Below, piece after piece: positions 43,651 through 53,899 of a DNA stretch of 64,000 nucleotides. The DNA comes from Taibaiella sp. KBW10. Its GTDB lineage: Bacteria; Bacteroidota; Bacteroidia; Chitinophagales; Chitinophagaceae. Under the pieces are notes generated by a model that searched no databases, had not been told where the DNA came from, and was given only the letters and a program-made list of their open reading frames with translations. Both the position numbers and the translations under genes were made by a program. The first letter of the stretch is position 1. Every line of letters starts with the position of its first letter. Location: the NCBI RefSeq assembly GCF_003852495.1, contig NZ_QAJI01000004.1, forward strand, positions 438,445 to 502,444, given 5' to 3'.

Positions 43651-43677
43651 AGCTTAATTAATTAAGCTGCAAATATA
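43651..43677 (-). promoter_or_regulatory. -7 element and 18-bp palindrome before tamB
   Basis: Minus-strand TATATTTG at 43677-43670, followed at once by the perfect palindrome AGCTTAATTAATTAAGCT (43651-43668). Transcription would start within the palindrome, which could act as an operator or form a hairpin at the 5' end of the RNA. Confidence 0.55.
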
Positions 43678-43714
43678 CTTTTATTCAGGCAATTCAGCAC
43701 CAGCGAATTACGAT

Positions 43715-44212
43715 TTAAAAGTAGCCTAAATAGGTCTTGGAATGCTTGGCAAATTCTATACTTACCGTATCGCCTATGGCAAATGTGCGGAAGTCTTCGG
43801 GGCTGACCTGAATGGTCAGCAGACCCGGATAATTCAGGTGAAAATGGCAGGAATTGGTCTGAGGAATAAATTGTTTTTGCTGAATGGGAATGGCAATGAT
43901 GGTTTTGAGGCCATCTCTAAGATCGGCTTTAAACTTACGGGAGAAGCGCTTTTTTCCAAAAATGGCCAATCCGTATATGAGTATAAAGAAACAGGTCGCA
44001 GCCAGGATATATTCGGGCAGGGAGAATTTTTTCTCCAGCTCATTGGCCGGTGTAGCTAAAGAGGCGATGAGCCCGACACATACCACCAGACCCATACCGA
44101 TTATGCCCATAAGTCTCAGCGTGCGAAAATAGCCCACCGATTCTGCCTCCAGCAAACCTTGGATAAACGCACGTTCTTTATGGCTCATTTCCTCTTCGTA
44201 GGCCGTCAGCAT
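43715..44212 (-). CDS. Membrane protein of unknown function
   Basis: A 165-residue protein: a cytoplasmic N-terminal helix (EEEMSHKERAFIQGLLEAES), two membrane helices (about 31-52, MGIIGMGLVVCVGLIASLA; about 68-86, ILAATCFFILIYGLAIFG), and a C-terminal soluble beta domain (95-165). No family is recognised. It lies between the tamB promoter and enolase on the same strand as both, but with gaps over 80 bp, so it is probably a separate unit. Confidence 0.7.
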   Translation of the reverse strand: MLTAYEEEMSHKERAFIQGLLEAESVGYFRTLRLMGIIGMGLVVCVGLIASLATPANELEKKFSLPEYILAATCFFILIYGLAIFGKKRFSRKFKADLRDGLKTIIAIPIQQKQFIPQTNSCHFHLNYPGLLTIQVSPEDFRTFAIGDTVSIEFAKHSKTYLGYF

Positions 44213-44248
44213 ATTGTTTTTGTTTTAAGAAAACTAAGATACAAAAAT

Positions 44249-44280
44249 AAAAGTCGCGTCCGAAAACGGACACGACTTTT
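44249..44280 (-). terminator. Terminator of the enolase gene
   Basis: 14-bp arms 44249-44262 and 44267-44280 with a U-G pair in the minus-strand RNA, 4-nt loop, followed by a T run. It lies 20 bp after the eno stop. Confidence 0.88.
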
Positions 44281-44300
44281 TTATAAAGAATGATGTTTTA

Positions 44301-45650
<1,350 letters not shown>

Positions 45651-45710
45651 TTAAAAATCCGCATTCGGCCTATACTTTATAAAACCAAATGCGGATTGTA
45701 TTGTGTACGC

Positions 45711-46676
45711 TTAGTTACACTGGGTGGTATTCATTAAGCGATTCCCTTCGGTATTCAGCTCTTTTTCTTTTCTAAGTGGTGTGTCAAAATATGCTTTCAA
45801 TCCGCCAATCACATTGGCATCTACATTATCATCAAATTTTCGGGCAAAGAGATTATTGCCTTTTTTTAGAAACCCAAGATCTTCGTTGGTAAATGTTTTG
45901 GGCCTCAGTTTAATATCGCCATCCGGTATCCAGATAATGGCGCGCATATCGTCGTTGACCAGCGTTCCTTTGAAGGAACTGTTCATCAGCACTGTCTGAA
46001 AGAAGGATTCATCAGGAATCAGTGTGTTTTTATAATATTCTTTGAATTTCTTAACCTCTTCACTGCCACACAGGAATTCACAACAGTCACGGGTCAGCAT
46101 CATCCATTGCCCGCCAATATAAGGAACCACACCGTCCATATACTTCCTTTTATGTGTTGTGACAGACATGGCTCCGTCGATCTCGCTAAAGTGGTTTTCA
46201 ATTCTGTTCAGGGTTTCGGGGCGGGTCAGTATCTGATTGGCATATTTCAGATAACTCGTTCCTTTATGCTCGGCCAGGAACTCGCCAATAATCTTTTGGG
46301 ACTTTAAAGGATAATCCTGTCCGCTCAGGTTGATAAAATAATCCCATTGTGTTTCCTGCTTCAGCAAATAGCGCATACCGCTGAGTTCTGCCTGAACCAT
46401 ACTGTAACCGCCCCATACGACGGTTTGGTTTTCCAACACATGTATGCCGGAAAATTTACTTAAAAAGGAACCTATTTGTTCTTTGGTTATCTGATCGGCC
46501 TTTTTGTCGATATTGACAAGATAGATATTATTAGGATGATAAATGGCATTAAACAGGCGCCTGAACTGCTTAGACAACCGGTGTGCCATGATAAAATATG
46601 CTATTTTAATCTTTGGCGGCTGTTCTTCATGCAATGATGAAGGACTGGGTTGTGTGTTTAACTGTACTGCGCTCAT
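45711..46676 (-). CDS. Core-2/I-branching type glycosyltransferase (GT14-like)
   Basis: A 321-residue protein with the Branch-family plan: KIAYFIMAHRLSKQFRRLF at about 24-42, then YLVNIDKKAD, VWGGYSMVQAELSGMRYLL, the highly typical YFINLSGQDYPLKSQKII, GGQWMMLTRDCCEFL and PDESFFQTVLMNS (the acidic residues E and D near the acceptor). Animal members add beta-1,6-GlcNAc; bacterial members decorate surface polysaccharides. No signal peptide, so it acts in the cytoplasm. No other polysaccharide gene is near, so the acceptor is unknown. Confidence 0.9.
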   Translation of the reverse strand: MSAVQLNTQPSPSSLHEEQPPKIKIAYFIMAHRLSKQFRRLFNAIYHPNNIYLVNIDKKADQITKEQIGSFLSKFSGIHVLENQTVVWGGYSMVQAELSGMRYLLKQETQWDYFINLSGQDYPLKSQKIIGEFLAEHKGTSYLKYANQILTRPETLNRIENHFSEIDGAMSVTTHKRKYMDGVVPYIGGQWMMLTRDCCEFLCGSEEVKKFKEYYKNTLIPDESFFQTVLMNSSFKGTLVNDDMRAIIWIPDGDIKLRPKTFTNEDLGFLKKGNNLFARKFDDNVDANVIGGLKAYFDTPLRKEKELNTEGNRLMNTTQCN

Positions 46677-46844
46677 AATAGAAATATAAAGGGGTATTTA
46701 ATACTATTGTACCCCTCTTTTGTAAGGTACGACTATTAGCCGGATAAGGGCTTGCCTCATTTGCCCCTCCCTGGCATTTAGGGTACGGGGATGATCTCCC
46801 GAACATAATTATAGTTTACCTTTACGGGATACAAATTGTATCAA

Positions 46845-47579
46845 ATGAAAGAATTAAGACTCGCCGTATTGATCGACGCCGATAATGTGCCTTATGCTAA
46901 TATTAAGGAGATGCTGGAAGAGATTTCTAAAAACGGCACCCCAACTATAAAAAGAATTTACGCAGACTGGACCAAACCCACCCTTTCGGGCTGGAAAAAT
47001 GTATTACTTGAGAATGCCATCACCCCTATCCAGCAATATAGCTATACCACCGGTAAAAATTCGAGTGACAGCGCGCTGATTATTGACGCGATGGATATCC
47101 TGTACTCCGACAAAGTCGACGGATTCTGCATCGTTTCTTCCGATAGTGATTTTACACGCCTGGCCACAAGGCTCAGAGAGGCCGGAATGAAGGTAATCGG
47201 TATCGGGGAACAAAAGACCCCCTATCCTTTTATTACTGCCTGTGATAAATTTATCTACATTGAAATCCTGAAATCTTCAGCGCAGGAAGAAGCTCCCGAA
47301 ACCACTAAAAACAAAAAAGAGGAGCATAGCATCTCTAAGATCGATAAACGCCTGATCAAATTACTGTCTGACAGTGTCAGTGACCTTGCGGATGAGAGCG
47401 GCTGGACCTTCCTGGGGGAAGTAGGCAACTTTATCCTGAAGAAAAAACCGGATTTCGATCCCAGGAATTATGGATTCCCTAAACTGCTGCTCCTAATCAA
47501 GAGTACCGATAAGTTCCTGATTGAGGAGCGGGAAACGGGCACTAAAACCGTTAAACACATTTATGTAAAAACGAAGTAA
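46845..47579 (+). CDS. NYN-domain (PIN-like) ribonuclease with OST-HTH/LOTUS-type tail
   Basis: A 244-residue protein. The NYN domain (about 4-145) carries the acidic set: D11 and N14 in LIDADNVPYANI, the loop GKNSSDSALIIDAMD, and VSSDSDFTRLATRLREAGM. This suggests a metal-dependent RNase of the LabA/DUF88 type. The C-terminal part (about 165-242: SKIDKRLIKLLSDSV, GWTFLGEVGNFILKKKPDFD, YGFPKLLLLIKS) is an OST-HTH/LOTUS-like RNA-binding domain. A TTG at 46836 is also in frame, but the ATG at 46845 is preferred. A -7-like TACCTTTA lies at 46817-46824. Confidence 0.92.
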   Translation: MKELRLAVLIDADNVPYANIKEMLEEISKNGTPTIKRIYADWTKPTLSGWKNVLLENAITPIQQYSYTTGKNSSDSALIIDAMDILYSDKVDGFCIVSSDSDFTRLATRLREAGMKVIGIGEQKTPYPFITACDKFIYIEILKSSAQEEAPETTKNKKEEHSISKIDKRLIKLLSDSVSDLADESGWTFLGEVGNFILKKKPDFDPRNYGFPKLLLLIKSTDKFLIEERETGTKTVKHIYVKTK

Positions 47580-47715
47580 ATCTATTTATAAAGACAGGAT
47601 ACAAATTAGCGCGGGTAAATCGGATACGATCGAATAAAAATCCCGCTAAAAATCAATATTTCTGTATAATTTTGGCAGCATTCTTATACAGACATATAAA
47701 ATATACATAGCTCAG

Positions 47716-48297
47716 ATGAACGCTTTTGACACTTTAAAACAGATTATAGAAACAAGAAGAACAACCAAACCGGGCCAGATGAATGGCAAGGCCATTACTA
47801 ATGAAGACCTGCAAGAAATACTGGCGCTGGCCGATTGGGCACCTACCCACGCCCGCACTGAACCTTGGCGGTTTTTTGTCTTAACCGGCGAAAATCTTCA
47901 AAAATTCTGTGAGCATCATGCACAACTCTACTGGGCCAATACCCCACTGGAATCCAGAACGGAAACCAAACGTGATGCCCTGATGAATATGGGTAACAAG
48001 GCCTCTCATCTTGTGATCTCTGTGATGCGTCGCACCCCTGAGGCCAAAATCATTACCGAAGAAGAGTACGCTGCGGTGGCTACGGCAACCCAACATATTT
48101 TACTGGGCGCGACTGCTAAAGGCATTGCGTCTTTCTGGAGTACAGGAGGTATGACGCACCACCCTGCCATGAAACTATACCTGGAGTTAAAAGATGATGA
48201 CCTCCTTATGGGATTGATTTATCTGGGTTATACGGATGAACCGGCAAAAGAAGGCATGCGTAAAATCCCTCTGGAAGATAAAATCATCTGGATATAG
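47716..48297 (+). CDS. Nitroreductase-family flavoprotein
   Basis: A 193-residue FMN enzyme of the YdjA/nitroreductase type: ETRRTTKPGQMNG near the start (FMN phosphate contact), ADWAPTHARTEPWRFFVLTG, AAVATATQHILLGATAKGIA and LIYLGYTDE at the end. It reduces small quinones, enones or nitro compounds with NAD(P)H; the physiological substrate is unknown. A -7 element TAATTTTG lies at 47667-47674. The M20 peptidase gene follows after 52 bp and may be co-transcribed. Confidence 0.9.
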   Translation: MNAFDTLKQIIETRRTTKPGQMNGKAITNEDLQEILALADWAPTHARTEPWRFFVLTGENLQKFCEHHAQLYWANTPLESRTETKRDALMNMGNKASHLVISVMRRTPEAKIITEEEYAAVATATQHILLGATAKGIASFWSTGGMTHHPAMKLYLELKDDDLLMGLIYLGYTDEPAKEGMRKIPLEDKIIWI

Positions 48298-48349
48298 CTT
48301 GTAATAAAAATGTAAACAACCCAAATATTAATCAATAAAAATTATAATT

Positions 48350-49711
48350 ATGGAAGCTTGGAAAGCCTATTTGGCCGAACATAAGGATCGTTTCTTGAAC
48401 GAATTACTGGATCTGTTAAGAATCCCCTCTGTAAGTGCTGATAGTAAATACAAAGGTGATGTAGCCCGTTGTGCAGACGCAGTGAAGCAAGCGATGCTGG
48501 ATGCCGGTTGTGATATGGCAGAAGTATGTCCTACGGAAGGGCATCCGATCGTGTATGGCGAAAAAATAATTGATCCTGCCTTACCTACTGTTTTGGTATA
48601 TGGCCACTATGATGTGCAACCTGCCGATCCCCTGGAACTATGGACCAGCGGGCCTTTTGAGCCGGTAATTAAAGATGATAAGATTTATGCACGTGGGGCC
48701 TGTGATGATAAAGGACAGTTTTATATGCACATCAAAGCATTTGAGGTAATGGCAAAAACCAATACCCTGCAGTGTAATGTAAAAATGATGATCGAGGGTG
48801 AGGAAGAAGTGGGTTCGGCTAACCTGGGTAAATTCCTGGAAGACAATGTTGCTAAATTAAAGGCCGATATCGTTTTGGTTTCTGATACGTCTATGATCAG
48901 TATGGAGCATCCTTCTATAGAAACGGGTTTACGTGGCCTGGCTTATATGGAAGTGGAGGTGACCGGTCCTAACCGCGATCTGCATAGTGGTGTATACGGT
49001 GGTGGTGTCGCGAATCCGATCAATGAATTGTGTAAGATGATCGCATCGCTACATGACGAAAACAAACACATTACGATCCCGGGCTTTTATGATAAAGTAC
49101 AGGAACTGACTGATGCGGAACGCAAAGCCCTGAATGATGCTCCTTTTGAGCTTGATGAATACAAAAAAGACCTGAATGTTACCGAAGTAGCCGGTGAAAA
49201 AGGCTATACCACAATCGAACGTACGGGTGTACGCCCGACACTTGATGTGAATGGCATCTGGGGCGGCTATACGGGTGAAGGGGCTAAAACGGTATTACCG
49301 TCTAAGGCATTCGCTAAAATATCAATGCGTTTGGTTCCCCATCAGATTTCTACCGAGATCACAGAATTGTTCCAAAAACATTTTGAAGGACTGGCTACTG
49401 CGGGTACAACCGTAAAAGTAACGGCACATCATGGCGGCGAACCGGTGGTAACTCCTACTGATGGTAAGGCGTATCAGGCTGCGGCAAAAGCAATCAAAAC
49501 AACTTTTGGTAAAGATCCGATCCCAACCAGAGGCGGTGGCAGCATTCCGATCATTGCTTTATTTGAGAAGACTTTGGGTTTAAAAACCGTGTTATTGGGC
49601 TTTGGACTGGATAATGATAATATCCACTCTCCTAATGAGAAATATGATATCGCCAACTACTTTAAGGGTATTGAGACGATTCCGTATTTCCATAAATATT
49701 TTGCGGAGTAA
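48350..49711 (+). CDS. M20-family dipeptidase
   Basis: A 453-residue cytoplasmic metallopeptidase. The di-zinc site is readable: H86 and D88 in VYGHYDVQPADP, D119 in ARGACDDKGQ, and the catalytic pair E151/E152 in IEGEEEVGS; a further ligand lies in VSDTSM. The lid domain (about 205-315) has DLHSGVYGGGVANPI. The closest functional type is the broad-specificity dipeptidase (CNDP-like). No signal peptide. A strong terminator follows. Confidence 0.93.
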   Translation: MEAWKAYLAEHKDRFLNELLDLLRIPSVSADSKYKGDVARCADAVKQAMLDAGCDMAEVCPTEGHPIVYGEKIIDPALPTVLVYGHYDVQPADPLELWTSGPFEPVIKDDKIYARGACDDKGQFYMHIKAFEVMAKTNTLQCNVKMMIEGEEEVGSANLGKFLEDNVAKLKADIVLVSDTSMISMEHPSIETGLRGLAYMEVEVTGPNRDLHSGVYGGGVANPINELCKMIASLHDENKHITIPGFYDKVQELTDAERKALNDAPFELDEYKKDLNVTEVAGEKGYTTIERTGVRPTLDVNGIWGGYTGEGAKTVLPSKAFAKISMRLVPHQISTEITELFQKHFEGLATAGTTVKVTAHHGGEPVVTPTDGKAYQAAAKAIKTTFGKDPIPTRGGGSIPIIALFEKTLGLKTVLLGFGLDNDNIHSPNEKYDIANYFKGIETIPYFHKYFAE

Positions 49712-49723
49712 GATACGCTCCCC

Positions 49724-49777
49724 ATTATAAATTAATAAAGGCTAACCGGATTCGGCTAGCCTTTATTAATTTATAAT
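49724..49777. terminator. Bidirectional terminator between the dipeptidase and FrnE-like genes
   Basis: 25-bp arms 49724-49748 and 49753-49777 with one mismatch and a 4-nt loop; AT-rich ends give U tracts in both directions. Confidence 0.9.
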
Positions 49778-49788
49778 CTTACTCATTT

Positions 49789-50442
49789 TTAATTCTGTGC
49801 CGACTGTATCTGTATCAATACAGAAGAGATCGTCTGCTTTAAGGTTTCATAGTCTGTATAGCCCTTAGCTAAAAGATAGAATTTACTCTCTGAAACCTGC
49901 AACAATACCTGCGGATAGCTTTCTACCTGTAATTGTTTCACCAATTGAAATTCATAGTAGGCTTTTTCTTTGTAGGTTTCGCTGTGCAGGCGCGTATAAA
50001 ACTCGTCCGGATCAATTTCGTATTGATGCAATAAATGGCGATAAGCCTCATCATCGGTCAGGTCGCGGCCTTCATAATGTAAGGCATACTGCAGATCGGC
50101 GGCAATCTGCACGGCTTTGTCAGGCATATATTCTTTCAGAATGCACAAGGCAATTGCCGGCTTTTCCGAATTGGGAAACCAATCGCTGTCCTCTGCCTGA
50201 TTGATATGAAATAAATAATCGGGGCCGAATTTAATACCGGTGTGGGCTTCTACTTTTTTATAGTTTTCCTTTATCACATCGGCAATTATACTAATAGGTT
50301 GCGGATGTTCAGGTAATAACATGCCCCCACTCAATACCTCAAACTGGAATTCCTTTTGAAATTCCTCAGCAATTCTTTTAATCACCGGGCTGAAACCATA
50401 ACACCATCCACAATATGCGTCGTAACAATAAATAATAGTCAT
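49789..50442 (-). CDS. DsbA-family (FrnE-like) thioredoxin-fold protein
   Basis: A 217-residue cytoplasmic protein. The active-site C11-G-W-C14 sits at the first strand (YCYDAYCGWCYGFSP), as in FrnE/DsbA-like oxidoreductases. An inserted helical domain follows (about 60-160), and the fold closes with VESYPQVLLQVSE, where the cis-Pro is P178 or near. There is no signal peptide, so it acts in the cytoplasm, possibly in redox stress. Single-gene unit. Confidence 0.9.
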   Translation of the reverse strand: MTIIYCYDAYCGWCYGFSPVIKRIAEEFQKEFQFEVLSGGMLLPEHPQPISIIADVIKENYKKVEAHTGIKFGPDYLFHINQAEDSDWFPNSEKPAIALCILKEYMPDKAVQIAADLQYALHYEGRDLTDDEAYRHLLHQYEIDPDEFYTRLHSETYKEKAYYEFQLVKQLQVESYPQVLLQVSESKFYLLAKGYTDYETLKQTISSVLIQIQSAQN

Positions 50443-50501
50443 ACCGCAAAATAAAAGATTTTTGAACTATTTAAATATAGATATTTGTGAAAAATATCCA
50501 A

Positions 50502-50732
50502 ATGGAACCAAATCCCGAACTCCTCACCGAACTATTTGAACTGCGCATGCCTTTTGGGAAATATAAGGGTACCCTGATCGGCGATCTGCCGGAGGCTTAT
50601 ATTTTATGGTTCAACAGGCAAGGATTCCCAAAAGGAAAACTAGGATTACTACTCCAAACCATGTATGAAATTAAGTTGAATGGCTTAAGTTTTCTTTTAG
50701 ACCCGATCAGAAAAAGCAAAACAAAAGGATAA
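50502..50732 (+). CDS. DUF3820 family small protein
   Basis: A 76-residue protein: LRMPFGKYKGTLIGDLPEAY, then LWFNRQGFPKGKLGLLLQ, which is the complete DUF3820 core. The family is small and cytoplasmic, and its function is not settled. An in-frame GTG lies at 50487, but the ATG at 50502 gives the usual start. The gene is divergent from the FrnE-like gene. Confidence 0.88.
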   Translation: MEPNPELLTELFELRMPFGKYKGTLIGDLPEAYILWFNRQGFPKGKLGLLLQTMYEIKLNGLSFLLDPIRKSKTKG

Positions 50733-50805
50733 ATACTGCCCTTCTCTTAACCGTAATGATGGGCAAAGGCATTTTTATCCCTAAATTTGCGGATCGGTAT
50801 CATTT

Positions 50806-51513
50806 ATGTCATCACAACACACTACTAATCCTAAAAAGAGGAAACTACATACAACATTGCTCATTGCAATGCTGATCACTTTTGTGGTGGTTTACAACAG
50901 AAACCTGATTGCAAAGGAGATTTATCCTGATTACAAACTGGGAAGCAGCCTTAATGAAAAGCTTAATAATCCCATTAATATCCGGTATATTGACATGGGT
51001 ATGGATATTTTGGAAAATGGCTACCTGATCGTTATCTCCGGTAAGGATACCAAAAGTGAGCTTTTTAGTAGCGTCAACCGGAAAGATAAGACTTATGCTT
51101 ATGCAGGGCTTGTGTTTATCGAAAATAATTACCCTTTTGTTTATACCATAGCCCTTCCGACCACTACCAGTAAAGGTGGCCTGGTAAGAGACTCTTTCGA
51201 AAATTATGTTGGAGCCAAGAATGTAACCGGATTCGGTATTTATAAATTCCCGGTCAGTAATATGCAGGTACTTGCGATGCAAAAAATCATCCGGAGTTAC
51301 TATCAAAAAGGAGTCGCTTATGATAATAATTATCAATTGAGCACCGATGAAGCAATGTATCCTTCAGAATTCGTCTTTAAAGTAATGACACAGGCCACGA
51401 AAAACAAAAAATTCATCTCTTATACCAATGCGGGGCCTTATCAGTTTGTCTCGATCGACGATCTTTTCTTAAGACCTCAAAATCAAAAAATTTATTCCGC
51501 CGTTTTTAATTAA
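50806..51513 (+). CDS. Membrane-anchored protein resembling permuted papain-like amidases, active site altered
   Basis: A 235-residue protein with one N-terminal membrane helix (about 14-30, TTLLIAMLITFVVVY) and a periplasmic domain. The order of motifs recalls YiiX-like permuted NlpC/P60 enzymes: a strand YAGLVFIENNYPFVYTIA where those have the catalytic His, and GVAYDNNYQLSTDEAMYPSE where those have G-x-x-YD...YCSE. The catalytic Cys position is Pro and the His position appears to be Ala or Leu, so it would be inactive. This match is by eye. The next gene starts 5 bp after its stop. Confidence 0.6.
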   Translation: MSSQHTTNPKKRKLHTTLLIAMLITFVVVYNRNLIAKEIYPDYKLGSSLNEKLNNPINIRYIDMGMDILENGYLIVISGKDTKSELFSSVNRKDKTYAYAGLVFIENNYPFVYTIALPTTTSKGGLVRDSFENYVGAKNVTGFGIYKFPVSNMQVLAMQKIIRSYYQKGVAYDNNYQLSTDEAMYPSEFVFKVMTQATKNKKFISYTNAGPYQFVSIDDLFLRPQNQKIYSAVFN

Positions 51514-51518
51514 TCTTC

Positions 51519-52016
51519 ATGTCTCATTCTTTACGCAATTATATTACCCTCGGCTTTATTGCTTGTTTATTATTTTCTTGTAAAAGTACTAACTCTCCAA
51601 AGGCAGTCACCGAGACTTTCCTGGTGAGTGTAGCCCGTCTCGACATTAATGCTGCGCGGAATTATTCCACCAGGCCCACCTGGGATTTCCTGAAAGTATT
51701 GGATAAATCGACTAAAGACTTGACTCCGGAACAAAAGGAGAGCTTCCTGAATGGCTTCAAAGTGAAGATACTGGGCGAAAAGAAATTGAATGACAGCACG
51801 GCGATGGTGCGCTTCAGTACCACGCCCGTATTATTACCTTTCAACGAACTGGAACTAAAAGCAGAGAAGAACCTGGAGGGCAATATCAAATGGAAAGTGA
51901 ACTATACAACGCTCTCTTATGTGGAGGCCGACACCTCTATTCAGGAGGTGATGATGCCCGGAGTGGACTCTCTTGAGGAACAATTAGAGCTATTGAACAC
52001 GCCATCTGCTAAATAA
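51519..52016 (+). CDS. Lipoprotein with DUF4878-like (NTF2-type) domain
   Basis: A 165-residue lipoprotein: signal [11 protein letters not shown] with lipobox LFSC (C21 lipidated). The mature part starts with [26 protein letters not shown], the usual opening of DUF4878/NTF2-like lipoproteins (VVEKFLxAxxxxDxxxA), followed by beta strands ending [12 protein letters not shown]. The family probably binds a small ligand or partner. It lies 5 bp after the membrane-anchored gene and is likely translated with it. Confidence 0.78.
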   Translation: MSHSLRNYITLGFIACLLFSCKSTNSPKAVTETFLVSVARLDINAARNYSTRPTWDFLKVLDKSTKDLTPEQKESFLNGFKVKILGEKKLNDSTAMVRFSTTPVLLPFNELELKAEKNLEGNIKWKVNYTTLSYVEADTSIQEVMMPGVDSLEEQLELLNTPSAK

Positions 52017-52051
52017 AAGCCGCTTTATCTTTTTATTAAAAGATAGTTTAG

Positions 52052-52059
52052 TACTTTTG
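52052..52059 (+). promoter_or_regulatory. -7 promoter element of metK
   Basis: TACTTTTG, 39 bp before the ATG at 52099. It shows that the longer frame from 52057 cannot be the start. No SAM riboswitch is seen in the short leader. Confidence 0.65.
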
Positions 52060-52098
52060 AAATCATTTTTTACACAACAAATCATATTAAATATAACA

Positions 52099-53352
52099 AT
52101 GCCTTATTTATTCACATCTGAATCCGTATCTGAAGGACATCCTGACAAAATTGCCGATCAAATTTCTGACGCGCTGATTGATAATTTTCTTGCATTTGAT
52201 AAAAATAGTAAAGTAGCTTGTGAAACGCTGGTTACTACCGGACAGGTAGTATTGGCGGGAGAAGTAAAATCCACTGCTTATCTTGATGTACAGGAAATAG
52301 CCCGTAACGTCATTAAAAAGATCGGGTATACTAAGAGTGAGTATATGTTTGAAGCGAATAGCTGTGGAATTATTTCTGCTATTCATGAGCAGTCTCCGGA
52401 CATCAACCAAGGTGTAGAGCGCAAAAGCAAAGAAGAGCAAGGTGCTGGTGATCAGGGTATGATGTTTGGTTATGCAACCAACGAAACAAAGAACTATATG
52501 CCTTTGGCCCTGGATTTGGCCAATACGCTACTGATCGAATTAGCCGCACTGCGCAGAGAAGATAAAGAGATTAAATATTTACGTCCTGATGCGAAAAGCC
52601 AGGTAACTTTAGAATACAGCGACAACCACAAACCGCAAAGAATTGATGCGATTGTAATCTCAACACAACATGATGATTTCGATACAGAGAAAAGCATGTT
52701 GAAAAAAATCGAAAAAGACATCAAGGAAATCCTGATTCCGCGTGTGATCAAAAAATATCCTGAATACAAACATTTCTTCAATAATAAAATCAATTACCAC
52801 ATTAACCCAACCGGTAAATTTGTAATTGGTGGACCACATGGTGATACCGGTCTTACCGGTAGAAAAATCATCGTAGATACTTATGGTGGTAAAGGGGCAC
52901 ATGGTGGTGGTGCCTTTAGTGGTAAAGATCCTAGTAAGGTAGATAGAAGTGCCGCTTATGCTACAAGACATATTGCCAAAAACATGGTCGCTGCAGGTAT
53001 TTGCGATGAAATTCTGGTACAGGTATCTTATGCGATTGGTGTGGCACAACCTATGGGTATTTTTGTAGATACCAAAGGAACGGCAAAAGTAGATATGAAC
53101 GACGGACAAATTGCAAAAATTGTATCCGAATTGTTCGATATGCGCCCTTATGCTATTGAAACCAGATTAAAATTAAGAAATCCTATCTATAGCGAAACGG
53201 CCGCTTACGGACACATGGGCAGAACGAACGAAATCAAAGAAGTAACCTTCTACGATCATAACAAAAAGCCTAAAAAGATTAAGGTAGAACTGTTTACCTG
53301 GGAGAAACTGGACTACGTGGCTAAGGTGAAAAAAGCTTTTGGCATAAAATAA
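52099..53352 (+). CDS. metK: S-adenosylmethionine synthetase
   Basis: A 417-residue enzyme that makes S-adenosylmethionine from methionine and ATP. Signatures: [20 protein letters not shown], the hexapeptide GAGDQG, and the P-loop-like [20 protein letters not shown]. Length is normal for Bacteroidota (a little longer than the E. coli enzyme because of an insertion around residues 160-190). The start is set by the ATG at 52099, since the promoter overlaps the longer frame. Confidence 0.98.
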   Translation: MPYLFTSESVSEGHPDKIADQISDALIDNFLAFDKNSKVACETLVTTGQVVLAGEVKSTAYLDVQEIARNVIKKIGYTKSEYMFEANSCGIISAIHEQSPDINQGVERKSKEEQGAGDQGMMFGYATNETKNYMPLALDLANTLLIELAALRREDKEIKYLRPDAKSQVTLEYSDNHKPQRIDAIVISTQHDDFDTEKSMLKKIEKDIKEILIPRVIKKYPEYKHFFNNKINYHINPTGKFVIGGPHGDTGLTGRKIIVDTYGGKGAHGGGAFSGKDPSKVDRSAAYATRHIAKNMVAAGICDEILVQVSYAIGVAQPMGIFVDTKGTAKVDMNDGQIAKIVSELFDMRPYAIETRLKLRNPIYSETAAYGHMGRTNEIKEVTFYDHNKKPKKIKVELFTWEKLDYVAKVKKAFGIK

Positions 53353-53402
53353 TGACTTTTCGATATCTTTATATATCTTTATAAAAATTAACGAATTATT
53401 AT

Positions 53403-53843
53403 ATGAAAAAGACCCTGTTTCTTATGATGTTTGCAGCTACCGCTTTTATGGCCTGTAACAAAAATGAAGGAAAGCCTACCTCTGAAAGCGTTGGAAAAGT
53501 GTTGCAGCAAAAAACCTGGCGTATGACCATTTATTTTGATGACGGCAATGATAAACTGACTAACTATACAGGATATGCCTTTACTTTTTCTGCCAATAAC
53601 AGTGTGATGGCGGTAAGAAACTTTGTAACTAAATATGGTAGCTGGAAAGATTCCATGATTACCGATACGGTTACCAAAACAAAAGTGGCTTCTTTTTATA
53701 TGGATTTCGGTAATGAGAAACCATTTCGCGATCTGAATAAGAACTGGGAAATCGTTACAAAAGATACCAAATCAATACATTTAAGACAAAAGGATAAGCC
53801 CGTAAATCCTTATGACGAAATATATTTCAACCTTAATTATTAA
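53403..53843 (+). CDS. Small lipoprotein of unknown function
   Basis: A 146-residue lipoprotein: signal KKTLFLMMFAATAFMAC (lipobox FMAC, C18). The mature part resembles lipocalin-like or META-type small beta domains (KTWRMTIYFDDGNDKLTNYTG, YAFTFSANNSVMA, and a closing HLRQKDKP), but no family match is certain. It starts 50 bp after metK and ends at a terminator. Confidence 0.72.
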   Translation: MKKTLFLMMFAATAFMACNKNEGKPTSESVGKVLQQKTWRMTIYFDDGNDKLTNYTGYAFTFSANNSVMAVRNFVTKYGSWKDSMITDTVTKTKVASFYMDFGNEKPFRDLNKNWEIVTKDTKSIHLRQKDKPVNPYDEIYFNLNY

Positions 53844-53878
53844 TCAAAAAGCAACTCTTAAAGAGTTGCTTTTTGATT
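53842..53878. terminator. Bidirectional terminator after the small lipoprotein gene
   Basis: Perfect complementary arms 53842-53859 and 53861-53878 (the inner bases form the loop), with A and T runs within the stem. It also serves the convergent methyltransferase gene that ends at 53900. Confidence 0.92.
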
Positions 53879-53899
53879 ATATATGATCAGTATTGATTA

